A stretch of DNA of 64,000 nucleotides, from positions 248,001 to 312,000 of the forward strand of contig MU405232.1 in assembly GCA_022836615.1 (NCBI GenBank), in the 5' to 3' direction. The position numbers were made by a program, and so were the translations under genes. Below are positions 36,241-48,905 of this stretch, piece by piece (positions within the stretch are counted from its first letter, which is position 1; every line of letters begins with the position of its first letter). Under the pieces are notes generated by a model, which saw nothing but the letters and a program-made list of their open reading frames with translations, did not search any database and had not been told where the DNA came from. Source of the DNA: Annulohypoxylon bovei var. microspora (taxonomy: Eukaryota; Ascomycota; Sordariomycetes; Xylariales; Hypoxylaceae).

Positions 36241-37739
36241 TCACTCCTTCTCGCCGTCCTCGTACATCTGCAGATAAGTCGCCCTAAGCCGCATCTGCAA
36301 GTGCTCCTTCGCGGTGAGCACCTTGCGCTCGGCGTACGGGTTGCTGCTGCCGTTCGCGCCGTCGGGCCGGAAGGCGGCGACGCGCTCGCTGGGCACGGCG
36401 CCGAGCGGCGTGTCGTCGGCCGGGTGGCAGAAGTAGGCGATGGAGTACCGCGGGTCGTCCACGGACTCGCCGTCCGTGACGGCGGAGGAGAAGGCCACGC
36501 GGTGGACGGTGCTGCGGAGGACTTTGGTGGTGAGGGTTGGTTAGTGGGGGGTGTTTATTCATGTCTTGGGAATGATCTAAAATTCGAGGATGGAAAGGGG
36601 GGAGGCAGGGGACTTGTGATGCTAGATGTTACGTACGCCCGTTGGTCCAGTACGACAGCAGGTCGCCGATGTTGACGAGGATCGGCGGCTGCGCGTCGGT
36701 CTCCGTGCCTGCCGGGACGACGGGGACAGGGGCCCAGCTCTCGGTGCGGGGCTCTAGGATCTCGAGGCCGGCTTGCCCGCGTAGTCGGAAGAGAAGCGTC
36801 ACGGAGCCGTAGTCCGAGTGCGCGCCGGCTCGCACGTCGGAGGACAGTGCGGTGGGCGTGCTGCTTGGGGGCGGGTAGTACAGAAACCGCAGGATAGAGC
36901 CTGAGGGGGTGAGGGTGTGTGCGGATGTGAAGAAGTCTGTGGGGTTCACCTACGTGACGGTCAATTCATCAGAAAAGGGGTCCAGGGGGAAGTTTTGGAC
37001 TTACTCCTAGGCCAATACCGAATAGGAGGAGTAGCTTTCGGCAGAGATCGTGGCAGGCGTCCTTGAATGCGGCCAGTTGCGCCTGGAGTGGCTCAATACT
37101 CTGGGGGATCGGCTGCGTGGCTTTGTTATCGGCGAAGGGACCGAAATTGAACGCCCTTTCAATTGTGCCTAGTCAGCCTGGGCGTTTTTCCTTTATGAGA
37201 TGGGGGCTAGCTGTACTACTGACTCCTTAAAGTCCCCTACCTGAAAATATGAGATTACCTGTCAGTCTTACTGCTTTAATCGAGAGCGAGGGTTGAATGA
37301 CTTACACGTTGAGACTTGGGGTCCAAGGTCTCAGAATGCATGCCCGACCACCCCTGATTATTCTTCTCTATCTTACATCTTTGCTTATCCTCGAACGGCG
37401 AGTTAAATAAGACTTGTGACTATAAATGTTGGATATGAAATTAGGATCCGATCATTCGTTGGAGCAATATGTGCACTAAATCAAGAGATGATGCCACGGT
37501 GAATCGCAAATCGTTGGAGATAACATCTATCCACAGTTCTTTTTATTGTAACAAGGATGCTGAATACCTACTATATTGAAGGCGTTCTCTATCTGCTCGG
37601 TAGAGATATCTCGACCGGCATTCCTGATATAAACGAAGCCATATTCGACGGCAGCATCAACTAGCTCCTTTGCGACCTGTGCCTGGTCCGTCCCCTCTGC
37701 TGAGATGTCGATGATGGGAATCGATGTGGTTACGGCCAT
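36241..37739 (-). CDS. 2-oxoglutarate/Fe(II)-dependent oxygenase (isopenicillin N synthase-like)
   Basis: Six exons on the minus strand: 37739-37572, 37419-37306, 37240-37224 (a 17-base micro-exon), 37155-37005, 36949-36637 and 36521-36241, giving 347 aa. All junctions keep frame and use GT-AG. The N-terminal DIOX_N part reads IPIIDISAEG and AAVEYGFVYIRNAG. Exon 2 gives NNQGWSGMHSETLDPKSQR, and the micro-exon joins to GDFKEAFNFGPF, both diagnostic of fungal members. The iron ligands are His194 and Asp196 (GAHSDYGS) and His261 (STVHRVAF), with Arg279-x-Ser281 (RYSIAYF) for 2-oxoglutarate. Such enzymes hydroxylate, desaturate or cyclise small molecules; the substrate is not predictable. The first exon ends at a GTAGGT donor, a little weak, but the frame and family fit are good. 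Confidence 0.9.
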
Positions 37740-38592
37740 GATTACAGCTTAGATGTGTCGAATGTGAAGCCCGGGGACCTGTTCTGTGTATTATATATTA
37801 TCTCATGAGCCGGACCAAACAGCGTTTGAATTCACCTTGAACTGATAAGGTATAGTACTGTACCTAGGTACATGTAATGTTTAAGCACTGCCCCACTTGT
37901 TTGTACCGTCTTTCTGCTATTATTGATCTTCCAAGGTTCACGCTTCTAAGAATTCTTTTTGTAACTGCTACTTGCACCCATCGACCTAGGTAAATCTAAT
38001 TGGTAAATAAATTTACAAGACATATCACCTATGATACCTAGTCTTATAATACTCTCATAGCTCCCATGCCTCTAGATGACTATTAATTATCGAGTTATCT
38101 AGATATATACATATAAACGTGTACCTAGTACAATATGTGCGGATACGGAACCGTTGAAACGCCATGCGATAGCTCTTAGGTATTGTACCGTTACTCAGGT
38201 AGGCAGTACCTAGGACAGCTAGGTAGAGTCGGGACCGTCCACAACCCATAGAAAACTGACGATTTCCAGGGGTGTCCAAGGGTAAAGAGCCGCTAATTCA
38301 GAATCCTTGTCCTTCCTACCGCGGAAGGCTTTGGCCTTGAAAGTTAACTCGTGCTTCACCTCAAACAACCTCAGCATCTTCTTTCCAACAATAGAATTGA
38401 ATAGGTGCATCTCGTCCTTCCGCCGCACCGCCTCTCCCTCCTCGCCCCTGCCTAATTGTACCCTTTATTTATGTCAAACTCAGTCACTCATTTTAGTTCC
38501 TGCCAACATTAACGATTCTTCTTTCCGTTTGCGACTTCAAACCGCGATTTGTAGTTTCCCCACTACGGCGCACACAGAATTAGACCTTCAAG
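37740..38592. other. Divergent intergenic region between the 2OG oxygenase and MKT1
   Basis: The two genes diverge from this 850-base stretch, so both promoters should lie here. The part near MKT1 (38300-38590) is C/T-rich, as fungal leaders often are. Short open frames (38307-38603, 38219-38428) have no motif. Confidence 0.45.
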
Positions 38593-41496
38593 ATGCCGAG
38601 TAAGTTCGTTCTATACCTGCCTACCTACCTACGCAGCAGTTCTCTCATTCCCCCATTCTCTCACCCTCTCACTCTCACAATATAGCCTCGATGTGTTATA
38701 CTGTTCCTGGTAATACCAATGCTACGTATTTCTCATTTACACCACTTCACACATCCTCGCACATCTCACTGCCAGCTATACCGAGTACCCGCGCTGCTTA
38801 AGTCCATCCACGATACTTCGATCAGCTACACCTTTGACCACCATGCTCGACCTGGATTCTCGACCTCCTTTCGGCCAAGATGATCTAAGTCGGGCTGTAG
38901 ATTGGCTCTGTCGACAAGGATTCCTCGTCACCATTACCGACAATCCTGTGTACAACTATAAACATTCCGCCAATTTATATTTCCAGTGGAAAAGGAAGCA
39001 GAGGCAGCGCGGTACTTTAGATGGTATTCTGGAGAACAACCACTATAATCCTACACAAATCTGTTATGCTTCTCTATGACATAGCTAACCTTGAGCCGTA
39101 GGCTCCTTCGAGGATCATTGGATCAACGAGCAGGTGGCGTGAGTAACATTTTGCATCATATCAACATTATAAGACTAACAACCTTCTAGCACTGCCGATG
39201 TCACCCAGCTCGAGGATTGTGCGATCGCCGTTGATGCCTCCTACTACTTACAACTCTTCCTCGACAACGTTCCGTACCACGAGCCACTTCTCCCGGCCCT
39301 CGGCGGTTTAACCGGCATCCAGACGCACATTGAACATGATCTTGACTGCTGGAAGGCCAACAGAACTACTCCCTTTTTCATCTTCAACGGCCTATCAATT
39401 GAAGGCGAAGATGACGTTTCTGTCCAGAGAGGGAAGAAAGCCATCGCAGGCACTGACGAGGCTTGGGGTCTCTATTTCCAGAGTCAGGCCAACGAGGCTG
39501 TGACAGCCTTCGGTTCTCACAGAGGTACCATTCTCATTTCTAATTTAGAACTTGGGCGTCGTGCTAATGCGAGTCAGGTGCTTACCCTGTCCATCATCTA
39601 TTTCCGCTACTGCAGGGTATTCTTCATCGCCGTGGACTCCATTTCTTGGTGCCCCCCTTTAATGCCTCTGCGCAAGTGAGTTGTTCGTATGTCGCGTCTG
39701 CATCCTGTAGCTAATTCGCCTTAAGCTTGCCTATTTTGATATGATTGACTCGGAGCAGTGTTCGGCCATCATGGGCTTTCAGGAGCTGCTGTTGTATCCG
39801 ATCAAGGACCATGTCATCCGATTCATCGACTGGGATGCGGCCAATTTCACTGCCATCTCCAAAAAGAGTATCATCAGAGCTCTTGGTGTTACTGAGCCGC
39901 TGTTCATCGACGCACTACTAATGGCGGGAACAACGTTTCTTCCTACGTTCCCTCCGTTGAAAGAGCCTCAGATTACTGCACGCCAGCCGCCTTCAGTCCA
40001 GGACGCCGTTAACATGCTGCGAACCTCGGAAAAGTCTGTGGCAAATGCCTGTAACTCGTTCAACGATATCCTTAGCAAAAGTAGAGACTCGAACTGGTTG
40101 CAGAAGTACCGTAAGGCGAGAATGAGTATTGATCATTTCATCTACATAGATGAATCTGGAGAGATTAAAGTCCACAGCTTTGATACACTGACCCGAGACA
40201 ATTGGGAATATCTCGGGTATCAGCTGCCGGCCGAACTCTTTCATTACCTAAACACGGGTCTCATTGGAGCACGCATGCTTAGCTGGATTTCTCATGGTCA
40301 GGTCGTCATCTATCCAACTCTTGACGGGGTTAAGTCGGAGGAATACAAGCGCCTCGTGACTAGCCAGCTCATGCCCTTAAGAGAATCAGCCCTCAGCCTA
40401 CTACTTCCTCGACTGCACAGGGGTATTCAATACAAGCCGATTACAGTGAAGGTATGGTATGATGAGAAGTATTCTCATAAAATCGAGTATCGTCCTCAGG
40501 ACAATCAGGCTTTAAACCGAGCACTCACTTGGAACCTCGACGGAGCCGTTACAAAGAAGCACTACCCCAACGCCAAGCACGGTTCTATACTTTTCGAGCT
40601 AACGGCTCTAAGAAACCCCGAATTCGTGAAGAGCACCATCGCTAAGGAGAAGGTTAAAGGCATCGCCTCTGCGGATTTGATCTCGTCGATTACTCTGTGG
40701 CGCTTTCTTCACTTGCGTGGCTACGTAGATGATAGCCATCGACTCACTCCCTGGGGTGAGGCTTTGGCGACGTCTCTCGAGGCGCTTGAGCCTACCGTTC
40801 AGAAGAATAGCCAGGTGCCTGGATTATTCGAGGCGATTCTTCTAGCCTATGAACTACTCCGATTCGACCTTCTTAACGCCCGCAACCAGCACCCAGAACT
40901 AAACGGCCTCCCCATGAACGGTAACGAGGATGACAAGGCCAGCTTGTTACTCATTAGCCGTTGCTCAATCCTATTGAAATTGCGTCACCAAGCGAACGGT
41001 TATACTGGTCCTCTGAGCAAGAACTTTCTCTGTTTCCGATCATTAAGCTCGTCTATTCGAGAAACTGGTCGAGATCTAATCGAAGCAATTGTGGCATCCA
41101 TGCTCCTATTTGCGCAGACGGAGCGTGAGCGAGACGACTACTTGGACATAGGTCATAGGTATGTTTCCGTGGCCAGTTCTCAAATCAATGCATTATGTGC
41201 TAATATTGTCTAGACTCCCTTTCTTGAATGACACGGATGTTGCTCTTGGCATTGCTGTCAAGACCTTGTTGGATGATATTCATCCCAACGAGACCCCCGA
41301 ACAGAAGGCCGTGAAGAAACAAGAGTTCCCTGCCACTTTCGTTCCATATGCGACCAACTTCTTCGAAGACTTGGAGATAGCTTGCGAGTTCTTCAATGCT
41401 ATCCATGCAGGTGTCAAGACGCTCAAGAGCGAGGTCACAGCTGCCGATCGAGGCGCATGGGATAAAGCGGCCGTTTATCTTCAACTACGACGATAA
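38593..41496 (+). CDS. MKT1: MKT1, XPG-like post-transcriptional regulator
   Basis: Mkt1 resembles XPG/FEN nucleases and works with the Pbp1/ataxin-2 protein on the fate and translation of certain mRNAs. Six exons: 38593-38599, 39102-39138, 39190-39524, 39578-39675, 39726-41158 and 41214-41496, giving 730 aa. The first exon has only seven coding bases (M-P-S split), followed by a 502-base intron ending with GCTAAC and CCGTAG. The N-terminus becomes MPSSFEDHWINEQVA, the family pattern. The XPG N-like region includes DCAIAVDASYYLQ and PFFIFNGLSIEG. The I-like region includes YPVHHLFPLLQGILHRRG, FLVPPFNASAQLAYFD and CSAIMGFQELLLYP. The Mkt1 C domain follows (PLSKNFLCFRSL, PFLNDTDVALGIAVK). XPG acidic catalytic residues are largely absent, as in known Mkt1. 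Confidence 0.93.
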
Positions 41497-42771
41497 GTTC
41501 GGGTTGAACCGCTTGAAACCCGATAATCCGGTGATTAGCGTCAACTCTAACATAAAGTCAGAACGAGGAAACTGAAAGTTGAGCAAACTTTTGCAGATGA
41601 ATGAGCCCTTAACGGCGCTTGATTCATTGGTGGCTTATGTTATTTGGTCTTGGTTGCTATCATCCCGACACTACGTCAGTCCGATTTTGATTTGGTCTGA
41701 TGCTTTGAGAGCTAGGTAGCTCACTTATGTCTTATGTTGAACGTTATTGATGTATTTCGAGGCCTTTCACGTTCCCGCGAGGCGTTTTTGGTCGGAAAAA
41801 AAAGGCGAGGCTGGTGACTCATGAAAACTTCATCTCTAGTAATAAGTCCCCTATCTCCCTTTGCCTAGATGGGGTAACGCCAAAGGACTCTACGCTTTGA
41901 CCGATGTTGACGGAAATCATGAAGGAGGACGAAAAGAATTAGGCAATTCAATTGCTATATTGCTAGTTTAGCTCCTGCACTAGGTAGTTAATAATTGTCT
42001 GTAACCGAAACATATCATCCCTCTAATTATCGTGAATGGTAATGCTAGTTCTAACGAGGATATGTACTTTTGATCATCGATGCCAGACATGACTGAAGTT
42101 AGTCGATGTTTATGAAATAAAAAGACCAGAGAATTACTAGAGTTTGGATTCTCATTTACTAGGGAAAGAGTATTTAAGAGAATATTTTTTCTCTTTTCTT
42201 TAGCTTTTACCTCTGCTACGACGATTGATAGGACGGTAGCAGGACGAACAGTTAATCGTTATGATTACATCTAATTACATGTAACTATTCGCATTCAGGA
42301 TATCATAGGGACATATTTGAAGGCTGAGGCTAGGAACTTATATCACGGAGGATAGATTGCGCCATCCATTCAAACGGAATCACGAGCAAGCGCAAAAGAA
42401 CATTGCAAATGCAACTTTGTATCAGTATAACACGCTCTAATAGCCTAAATGTGCGCCCGCCTAGGAAAGGGTATCGTATCGTATATGCCTCACCCAAGTC
42501 CAGCTATGTATGCATAAGCAGTGTCGAGCCCTTGACTTTAGTAGTACTTTCCCTCTCTGCTCAGTGTAAATCATGTATCGTCTCGAAATCGGCGGGTCGA
42601 ATACTAAATGCAAAACACCCGGGAACCATAAACACCTGGGTATAATCCGCCTACCGTAACCGTCATCCCAAAGGCTCGTTCATCCATATATATCCTCGGT
42701 GTCATCAATCTAGAAAGGAAGGCCAGAAAGCAAAAACGAAAGCCTTGATTCGATGCGGCGTGCGGACGGGT
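41497..42771. other. 3' region between MKT1 and the RFTS gene
   Basis: Convergent 3' ends in 1.3 kb of AT-rich DNA. No motif-bearing frame is visible. Confidence 0.45.
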
Positions 42772-45348
42772 CTACACTAGGAGACCGCGCTTGATGGGTT
42801 GTGGGACGACCTGGCCATTGAGTTGTACCTCGCCGCGCTTCTGTGCCTTCTCCCCCATGTTGCGGATCTTCTCTAGCAAATGGCTAATTATACTATTAGA
42901 TTCTTGATCACGTGTTATGGTATTCATTGGGATAAAGAAACGTATGGATGATTTCCATGAGAAGAGACATTTGCTACCTAAGTATGTTGTGTGCTGTTGC
43001 AGTAACATAAGGTGCTTACACCAACTCCAAACATGCTCTCACTCAAAAGCAGGGAGGATAAGGGCATTGTCTAGACAAAGAAGAGTTTCGAATGGGTGTT
43101 TCGAAATTAGTTATTAGGGTGGCTGGGTGTTGCTGGACCCAAGATAATGGACTTCAATTAGGAAAGGAGGGAAAATGACATACTTGATGGGTATGTGTCC
43201 CTTCTGGGACTCCTGGACGGCAAGATCCATAAGACTCGCCCTGCTCTGCTCTGCCTCGGCTTGTGCGTCCTTCTCGTGCGCCTCGTAGTGATGGTTGATG
43301 AGGGCTTGTCCGTCCTCCTCGTCGGCGGCTCGGACGATGTAGCTACAGTCGGGCTCTTCACAGGTCCACGTCTGGTTTGGTCCCTTAGGCGTGGTAGAAG
43401 GCAACTTTTCGGCGCGGATGACGATTCGGGTAAGTGGAGAGTCTGCATTATCAACTCCTTCATCGTCGCTGATCGAAGAAGATGTATCATCTACGTCGTC
43501 ATCTTGTTCGTCGTCATCGAAATACCTAGATCTCTTCGATGTCTTCCTTAACACGCCATCCTCGTCAATATCCATTTCGTCGTCTTCAAAGCTTGTTTCT
43601 TGGCGTAAGCGTTTTTTACTACCAGTGGAAGGACGCAGGCCTGCCACTTTCCCACCAGGGCGGCCTCTTTGTGGTGGTTGCTTTCCTGCAGTTCTTGCTG
43701 GTAGCTCTTTGCTACCCGGAGTAGATTGAGTCTCTTCGCGCGAAGGCTTACCCTTCTTCTTGCGCCTGGCAATTTTTGGTATGTCTTCCTCGGCGATAAA
43801 TTCGAAATTAGGCATGGTGTCAATATTGTCCTTCACCCATTCGTAGAATTGGCTTTTATGCCACTCAGGTGCAAGGAACCGTACGAGGTCTCGGGCGAAG
43901 TATTCGCAGATCTCTGGTAATGCTTTAGGATTTCTAATGCTTAGCTCGAGGTAGAGTTTAGTACACCAGCTCTTAGGGCTCATGTCATCTGGATGCTTCT
44001 TTTGCTTCCCCTCATCCAGGAGCTCAAGCATTTCCTGCCGGATGTCCTGTAGAGCCTCAAACACAAGTTTAAATGAGGAGCTTGTATCCAAATGGGTTCC
44101 ACTCGCTTCTCGTGAAGTTGGTTTCCCTGAACTATCAGCTGCATTTAAGCTGTGATGCTGATCATCGGGAACATCAACTGCCATCATGTCGACACTACGA
44201 GAGGACTCGGATCGGATTTTCCTGGGTGACTTATGTTTGACTTTAGTTAGGTTTGCTTGAATTTGTTCGTCACTGGACAGGTCGGGCACATCAGAGCCGG
44301 TAGTCACGCTATGGCGAAGGGACCTCGAGGCCGAATTTCGTAATAACGGTCTGCCCTTCTTCTTGTTATCAGTGGCCTCGACAGAACTGGATTTTTCTAG
44401 TGGTGGATATGGGACTGCGACCAAAGAGCTTAACTCTGCTTTTCTCGCATTTTTAGAATCATTAGATTCCTTTTTAGCCAATCGCTTCACAATAGTCTAT
44501 ATTTTAAGTTAAACCACAGTTACGATATCCGAGGGTGAGAGAGCCTTACAGGAAATTGATGTGTCAACCAATTATGGAATTCAGTGTCTTTAGGGAAGTG
44601 TGAAAGTAAGAAGATGGCCTGATCTTTAGTCCGCTGGTGCGCTTCTGATAAAGTTATGCCGTCGCCAACAGTTAGGGCATACTGCATGCATATCGGGTTA
44701 GACAAGATTAAACCAATCGCTTTATCGCACCACTACCTGTGTGCGAATAGGAAAATAAGAGCTGCCCAGACGTACCTTAAAGAGGACATCATCTAAAGGC
44801 AACTTGACGTCGCATAGTGTTTTGTGACTGTTTTTCTTCTTCTTATGAAGTTCTTGAAGGGTGGCTTCGTACTCAACCAATATGGCGTAATGAAGAGATA
44901 TGCCTTGGAACATAATGTCGCAGATGTTCGTATATGCTTCGGATGGGACTATTTCATACCAGCCTGCTCCGCCACTAGCCCAGAGCACAGGCATAGGTAA
45001 ACCATCTTCTTTTAAGCCAATGGAGAATGATAACGTGTTCTGAATCTGGATCCGAGGTGAATCACCCTTGATGTGTCGATTAACTAGGAATCTTTCTTGA
45101 TCTTTCTCGATTTCGACCCTTCCACGAACAATCAAAGGCCCTTCCAAATCGACATGTAGTAGATTTGCTAATGTACCATTTCTATGGTAGATGGTCGCAT
45201 CGACGAGTAGAAAACATGGCCAATCGTCGGGGTGTGCTCGAGAAGAGGCGGGCTTCAGCACGGTTTCCTCTTGGTAATATTGTATGGCCGCTTCGTCGAT
45301 GGTTGCGACCGTCGAGTTGGACGGTGCCCGGCGTCGACGTCCGGCCAT
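42772..45348 (-). CDS. RFTS (DNMT1 replication-foci) domain protein with a C2H2-like zinc finger
   Basis: Four exons on the minus strand: 45348-44776, 44681-44550, 44496-43184 and 42883-42772, giving 709 aa. The N-terminal 230 residues match the replication-foci-targeting domain (PF12047): DDWPCFLLVDATIYHRNG, LANLLHVDLEGPLIVRG and GGAGWYEIVPSEAYTNIC. In animal DNMT1 this domain binds ubiquitinated histone H3 and targets newly replicated chromatin. No methyltransferase domain follows. Instead there are acidic and basic low-complexity stretches (nuclear-localisation-like KKRLR, RRKKKGK) and, near residues 600-635, a finger with WTCEEPDCSYIVRA and LINHHYEAHE. The last exon joins IPI to NHLLEKIRNMGEKAQKRGE. 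The last intron is 300 bases (GTATGT start, AATTAG end) and holds no usable extra exon. A chromatin role is inference. Confidence 0.85.
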
Positions 45349-46051
45349 GGCGATGGCGAATCGAGGCTAAATTTGGATGACGATTGAAAGAAGGACTGTG
45401 TGCCGTCTTCGTCTTCTGTAGTTAAAAGGGTTATATAGGAAGGTTAAGTGTAGGAGAAGGAAATTTGATGCGGCGGGTTAGTATGGAAGTGAGTGTGTAT
45501 GGAAGAAGCAGTTGCTTCGTAAAAGAAGTACCGTGTTGCCTTTTAGAACATTGAATGTTGGAACGCGCTGTCGGCAAGTACAGAAGCACGCGCGCATTCT
45601 AGATACTATATAGGTACATATAGGTACGGTTACTTTAGGTACCTAGGTACTGCAGCAACGTGGATTGAATGAGGGGTTGACCAATGATACTCGAGATGAA
45701 CAAGAGCCATTGATGGAGGGGCAACCTAACAGCCCTAAGTCTAGAATACCTAGCTAGCGTTGTAATGGCCAATCGATAAGGCCCGCTATTCTTGGATTAA
45801 CCATGTCGATTATCTATTTTCCTCCAAACAAACTCTAGGAATTTTTTTTTTCTAGCCCATCAAATTCAATTCTCCAAACTTTGATTGTACCCTGCAAAGC
45901 AAAGCAACCACTCAATCAATTCTACAATCAAATTCTTGCGCTTTAACTCATTGACTGCTTACAACGCAGAGCGCGAGGACTTAAACAATCATTGAATCGC
46001 ATATCGCATGTCGCATGCCTATAACTCCTTTCTAAATCTCCCCTCTATCGA
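45349..46051. other. Divergent promoter region between the RFTS gene and PUS4
   Basis: About 700 bases with both promoters. GGTAC-type repeats (TAGGTACATATAGGTAC) lie near 45611-45655, and a T tract lies near 45843. No coding signal. Confidence 0.45.
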
Positions 46052-47827
46052 ATGAAAGCCATTAAATTTTTCCGAATGGCAGCTTCTCGCCCCGTTCTCG
46101 ATGGCGTCTTTGGTACGATGCTCCTACTCTCTCTCTACCCTCTCTCTACCCTCTCCCACCTCAATCGCATTCCATCTTAGCCTATTTCCTAGCTAACCAT
46201 GTTTTTTTTTTCCATAGGCGTCAATAAGCCAATGGGCATGAGCAGTGCTCAAGTAATCCGAGACTGCCAACATCACTTCAACCCTTCGGACTGCTTCAAG
46301 CCCATGATCGACCAAGTGAAGCATAGCAGAGACAACGAATCCAACACCAAGAAGAAGCGACGCAAGTTCAACAAGAGGGACCTACAAGTCAAAATAGGTC
46401 ACGGTGGCACGCTTGACCCTCTCGCCACCGGCGTGCTAATTCTTGGTGTTGGAAAGGGTACTAAATCCCTTCAGTCCTTTTTGGACTGTACTAAGGAGTA
46501 CGAGACCGTGGTGCTTTTCGGTGCTAGCACCGACACTTATGATCGAGTGGGAAAGATCCTTAAGAGGACTGAATACCAGCACATTACTCAACCCATGGTC
46601 GAAGAGGCCCTCGGTTCTTTCCAGGGCAAGTTCCAGCAGATGCCGCCTCTCTATTCGGCACTGAAGATGGAGGGTAAGCCTCTTTATGAATACGCCCGAC
46701 TAGGAAAGGCGTTACCACGAGAGATCACAACCAGAGAAGTGGAAGTGACCAAGATCGAATTGGTCGAGTGGTATGAGCCTGGCAAACACTCATATCGTTG
46801 GCCTGCTGAACAAGCCACCTCCTTCGAACGTAACTTTGCGGAAGAGGTTTGGAAAATAGAGAAGCAGCAGAATACTACGAAGAAGCTTACCCCTGAGGAA
46901 AAGGAGGAAGAGACCAAGGCGCTAAAGGAACACGAGATTTTCAAGCGCAAGGCTGACAAGAGCGTGGATGCCCTTGTTTACGACCAAGTAAATCACAAGC
47001 GTCGAAAGACCTCAAAAGCAGAGCCGCCGTTGTTAATGTCAGGAGCACTAGGCGACCCCCCTCCGGCATCTCCGAAGCCAGGAAAAGGATCGAATCTGAT
47101 CCCTGAATCCGATCCGGACGCGGCCCTTCCATGGGAGGACAAGGGACCTCCTGCAGCGAGGATTCGTATGACTGTGACTTCTGGTTTCTATGTCAGAAGT
47201 TTCTGCCATGACATTGGCATGAAGCTCAACTCTTCAGCAATGATGGCAGAGCTCTGCAGATCACGACAAGGTGAATTCGCCTTAGGTAGCCCCAATTGTC
47301 TGGAGTATTCAGATCTCGCCAAGGGAGAGTCCGTATGGGCCCCTCAAATCAAGAATATGTTGTCCCTGTGGAACAGCAAACCGCGAGACGGACCCACCCA
47401 GGCCATGAGAGCTCAGCAGAACCCAGCTAAGAGCAAAGGTTCCGAGAGACCGGCCGAAGATGCACCTCTAGTAAAGTCGACAGAATCAGACGATACCAAA
47501 GAGAATTCTTCTAGTGGGAAGTTATCATTGCCGACACCAGATTCCTCTTCTCCAATCCAGGATCCCAAGCCTGAGGACGTGTCATGCTCTAACCCTCGAG
47601 AGACTAAAGACGGTGATGACGAATCGAGTGCGGTAGAGATCCTCGCGGAGAATCCTTCTAAGACGACTTTGCTGGTATCTAGAGAAGCCGCTCAGTCGCA
47701 AACCAAGGACGAGAATGTTGATGAAGAGGCTCTAAAGAATGTGCCTGACGCCGCTGAGCTCCATACTGAGGAAAAGGATGTTAATAAAGAGACCTCGAGT
47801 GAGGCCCCCAGCACCGCTGCTGCCTGA
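46052..47827 (+). CDS. PUS4: tRNA pseudouridine(55) synthase (TruB/PUS4 family)
   Basis: Two exons: 46052-46112 and 46218-47827, giving 556 aa. The intron runs GTACGA...CCATAG, and the joined frame reads VLDGVFGVNKPMGMSSAQV, the conserved opening of TruB enzymes; the longest open frame alone would miss this start. The core HGGTLDPLATGVLILGVGKG holds the catalytic Asp (about residue 87) that attacks uridine 55 of the tRNA T loop. KEYETVVLFGASTDTYD, GKFQQMPPLYSALKMEGK and RIRMTVTSGFYVRSF are the other family blocks. A Lys/Glu-rich insertion separates the catalytic half from RIRMTVTSG, and the C-terminal 150 residues are acidic, Ser/Glu-rich low complexity, longer than in yeast Pus4. A second in-frame ATG at 46076 is an alternative start that could matter for mitochondrial versus nuclear targeting (MKAIKFFRMAASRP). 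Confidence 0.93.
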
Positions 47828-48905
47828 ACCCCGCATATACATCTCTAGCATTCGAAATTCCTACTCGAATGCTCTAGAATGTACACACATCTTTTTTCAT
47901 GAGGGAACATATTGGAAGGCAGCTTGTGATCATTCATGAGAGACGCATTTGCATTTGTATTGTATTTTGTTGCATTAGCTAGGAGTTGAGGGATTGTTCA
48001 TTTGCATGTATAGCGCTGGAGGCGCCAGGAGGTGTGTACATATCTGGCTAGATACCTACCCAACACAGTGAGCTTGATTTGTTATACAATTTTGCTATTC
48101 AATATAGCTCTAGCCTACTTTTTTATGTGCGTAGTAGATGATCAAGTGCGTTAATTGCATGAATCACGCTATCCCATGGTAATCGAGTAAATACTAGGGA
48201 ACTTGCCTATGGGCAAATACGAAGAGTGAAAGATAATACTATACGACACCGCCAGTAGCCAAGTCAGGGTTTTAACTCTAGAGCTATCCGAGACAAGATA
48301 GGATGGGTAGACTCAAGAAAACCTATATCTCTCTAAGCTTTCGCCTATACGATGACCGTAGTTGAATGTTCAATGCCATATGAAGATAGTCTCACTAGGT
48401 ACGTAGACATAGCTTTATAACAGAAAGCCCGAATACCAGTGTAAGCGTGATAACGAAAACGATTCTATCTCGTTCTACATTATCGTCTAACTATCATAAG
48501 CGTCGTGATCATTAACTACTATTACTTAAAACGGTCGTCACCAAGTTCCCTTCCGTCCTCCCTTTCCCGGCTTCCGGCATTCGGTAATATCGAGACCCAA
48601 ACCGATGCGTCGTAATCCCGATTCCGATCCCGATCCGACTTGACCTAATACATACCATCCTGCGCTTGTAAGGCCTCGAATGTTACAATGCTCCCATAAT
48701 GATATTATACATAAGCCAGATGATGTTTATCGTAAGTCCTAGTGTTCGAGGCATTCTATCTATCCAACGGTCGGTACCCCTTTTAGAACCTGGTCCAGCT
48801 GTTTGCACAAAGACCTGTAAGGTACCTGTTGCCTCTACCCCTCACGTGCCGATCTAGGGTTAGAACGCCCACATCTCTAATTCCGTCGGTGACCTATGAA
48901 GTGGC
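47828..48905. other. 3' region between PUS4 and the Tda11-like gene
   Basis: Convergent 3' ends in 1.1 kb. No motif-bearing frame seen. Confidence 0.45.
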
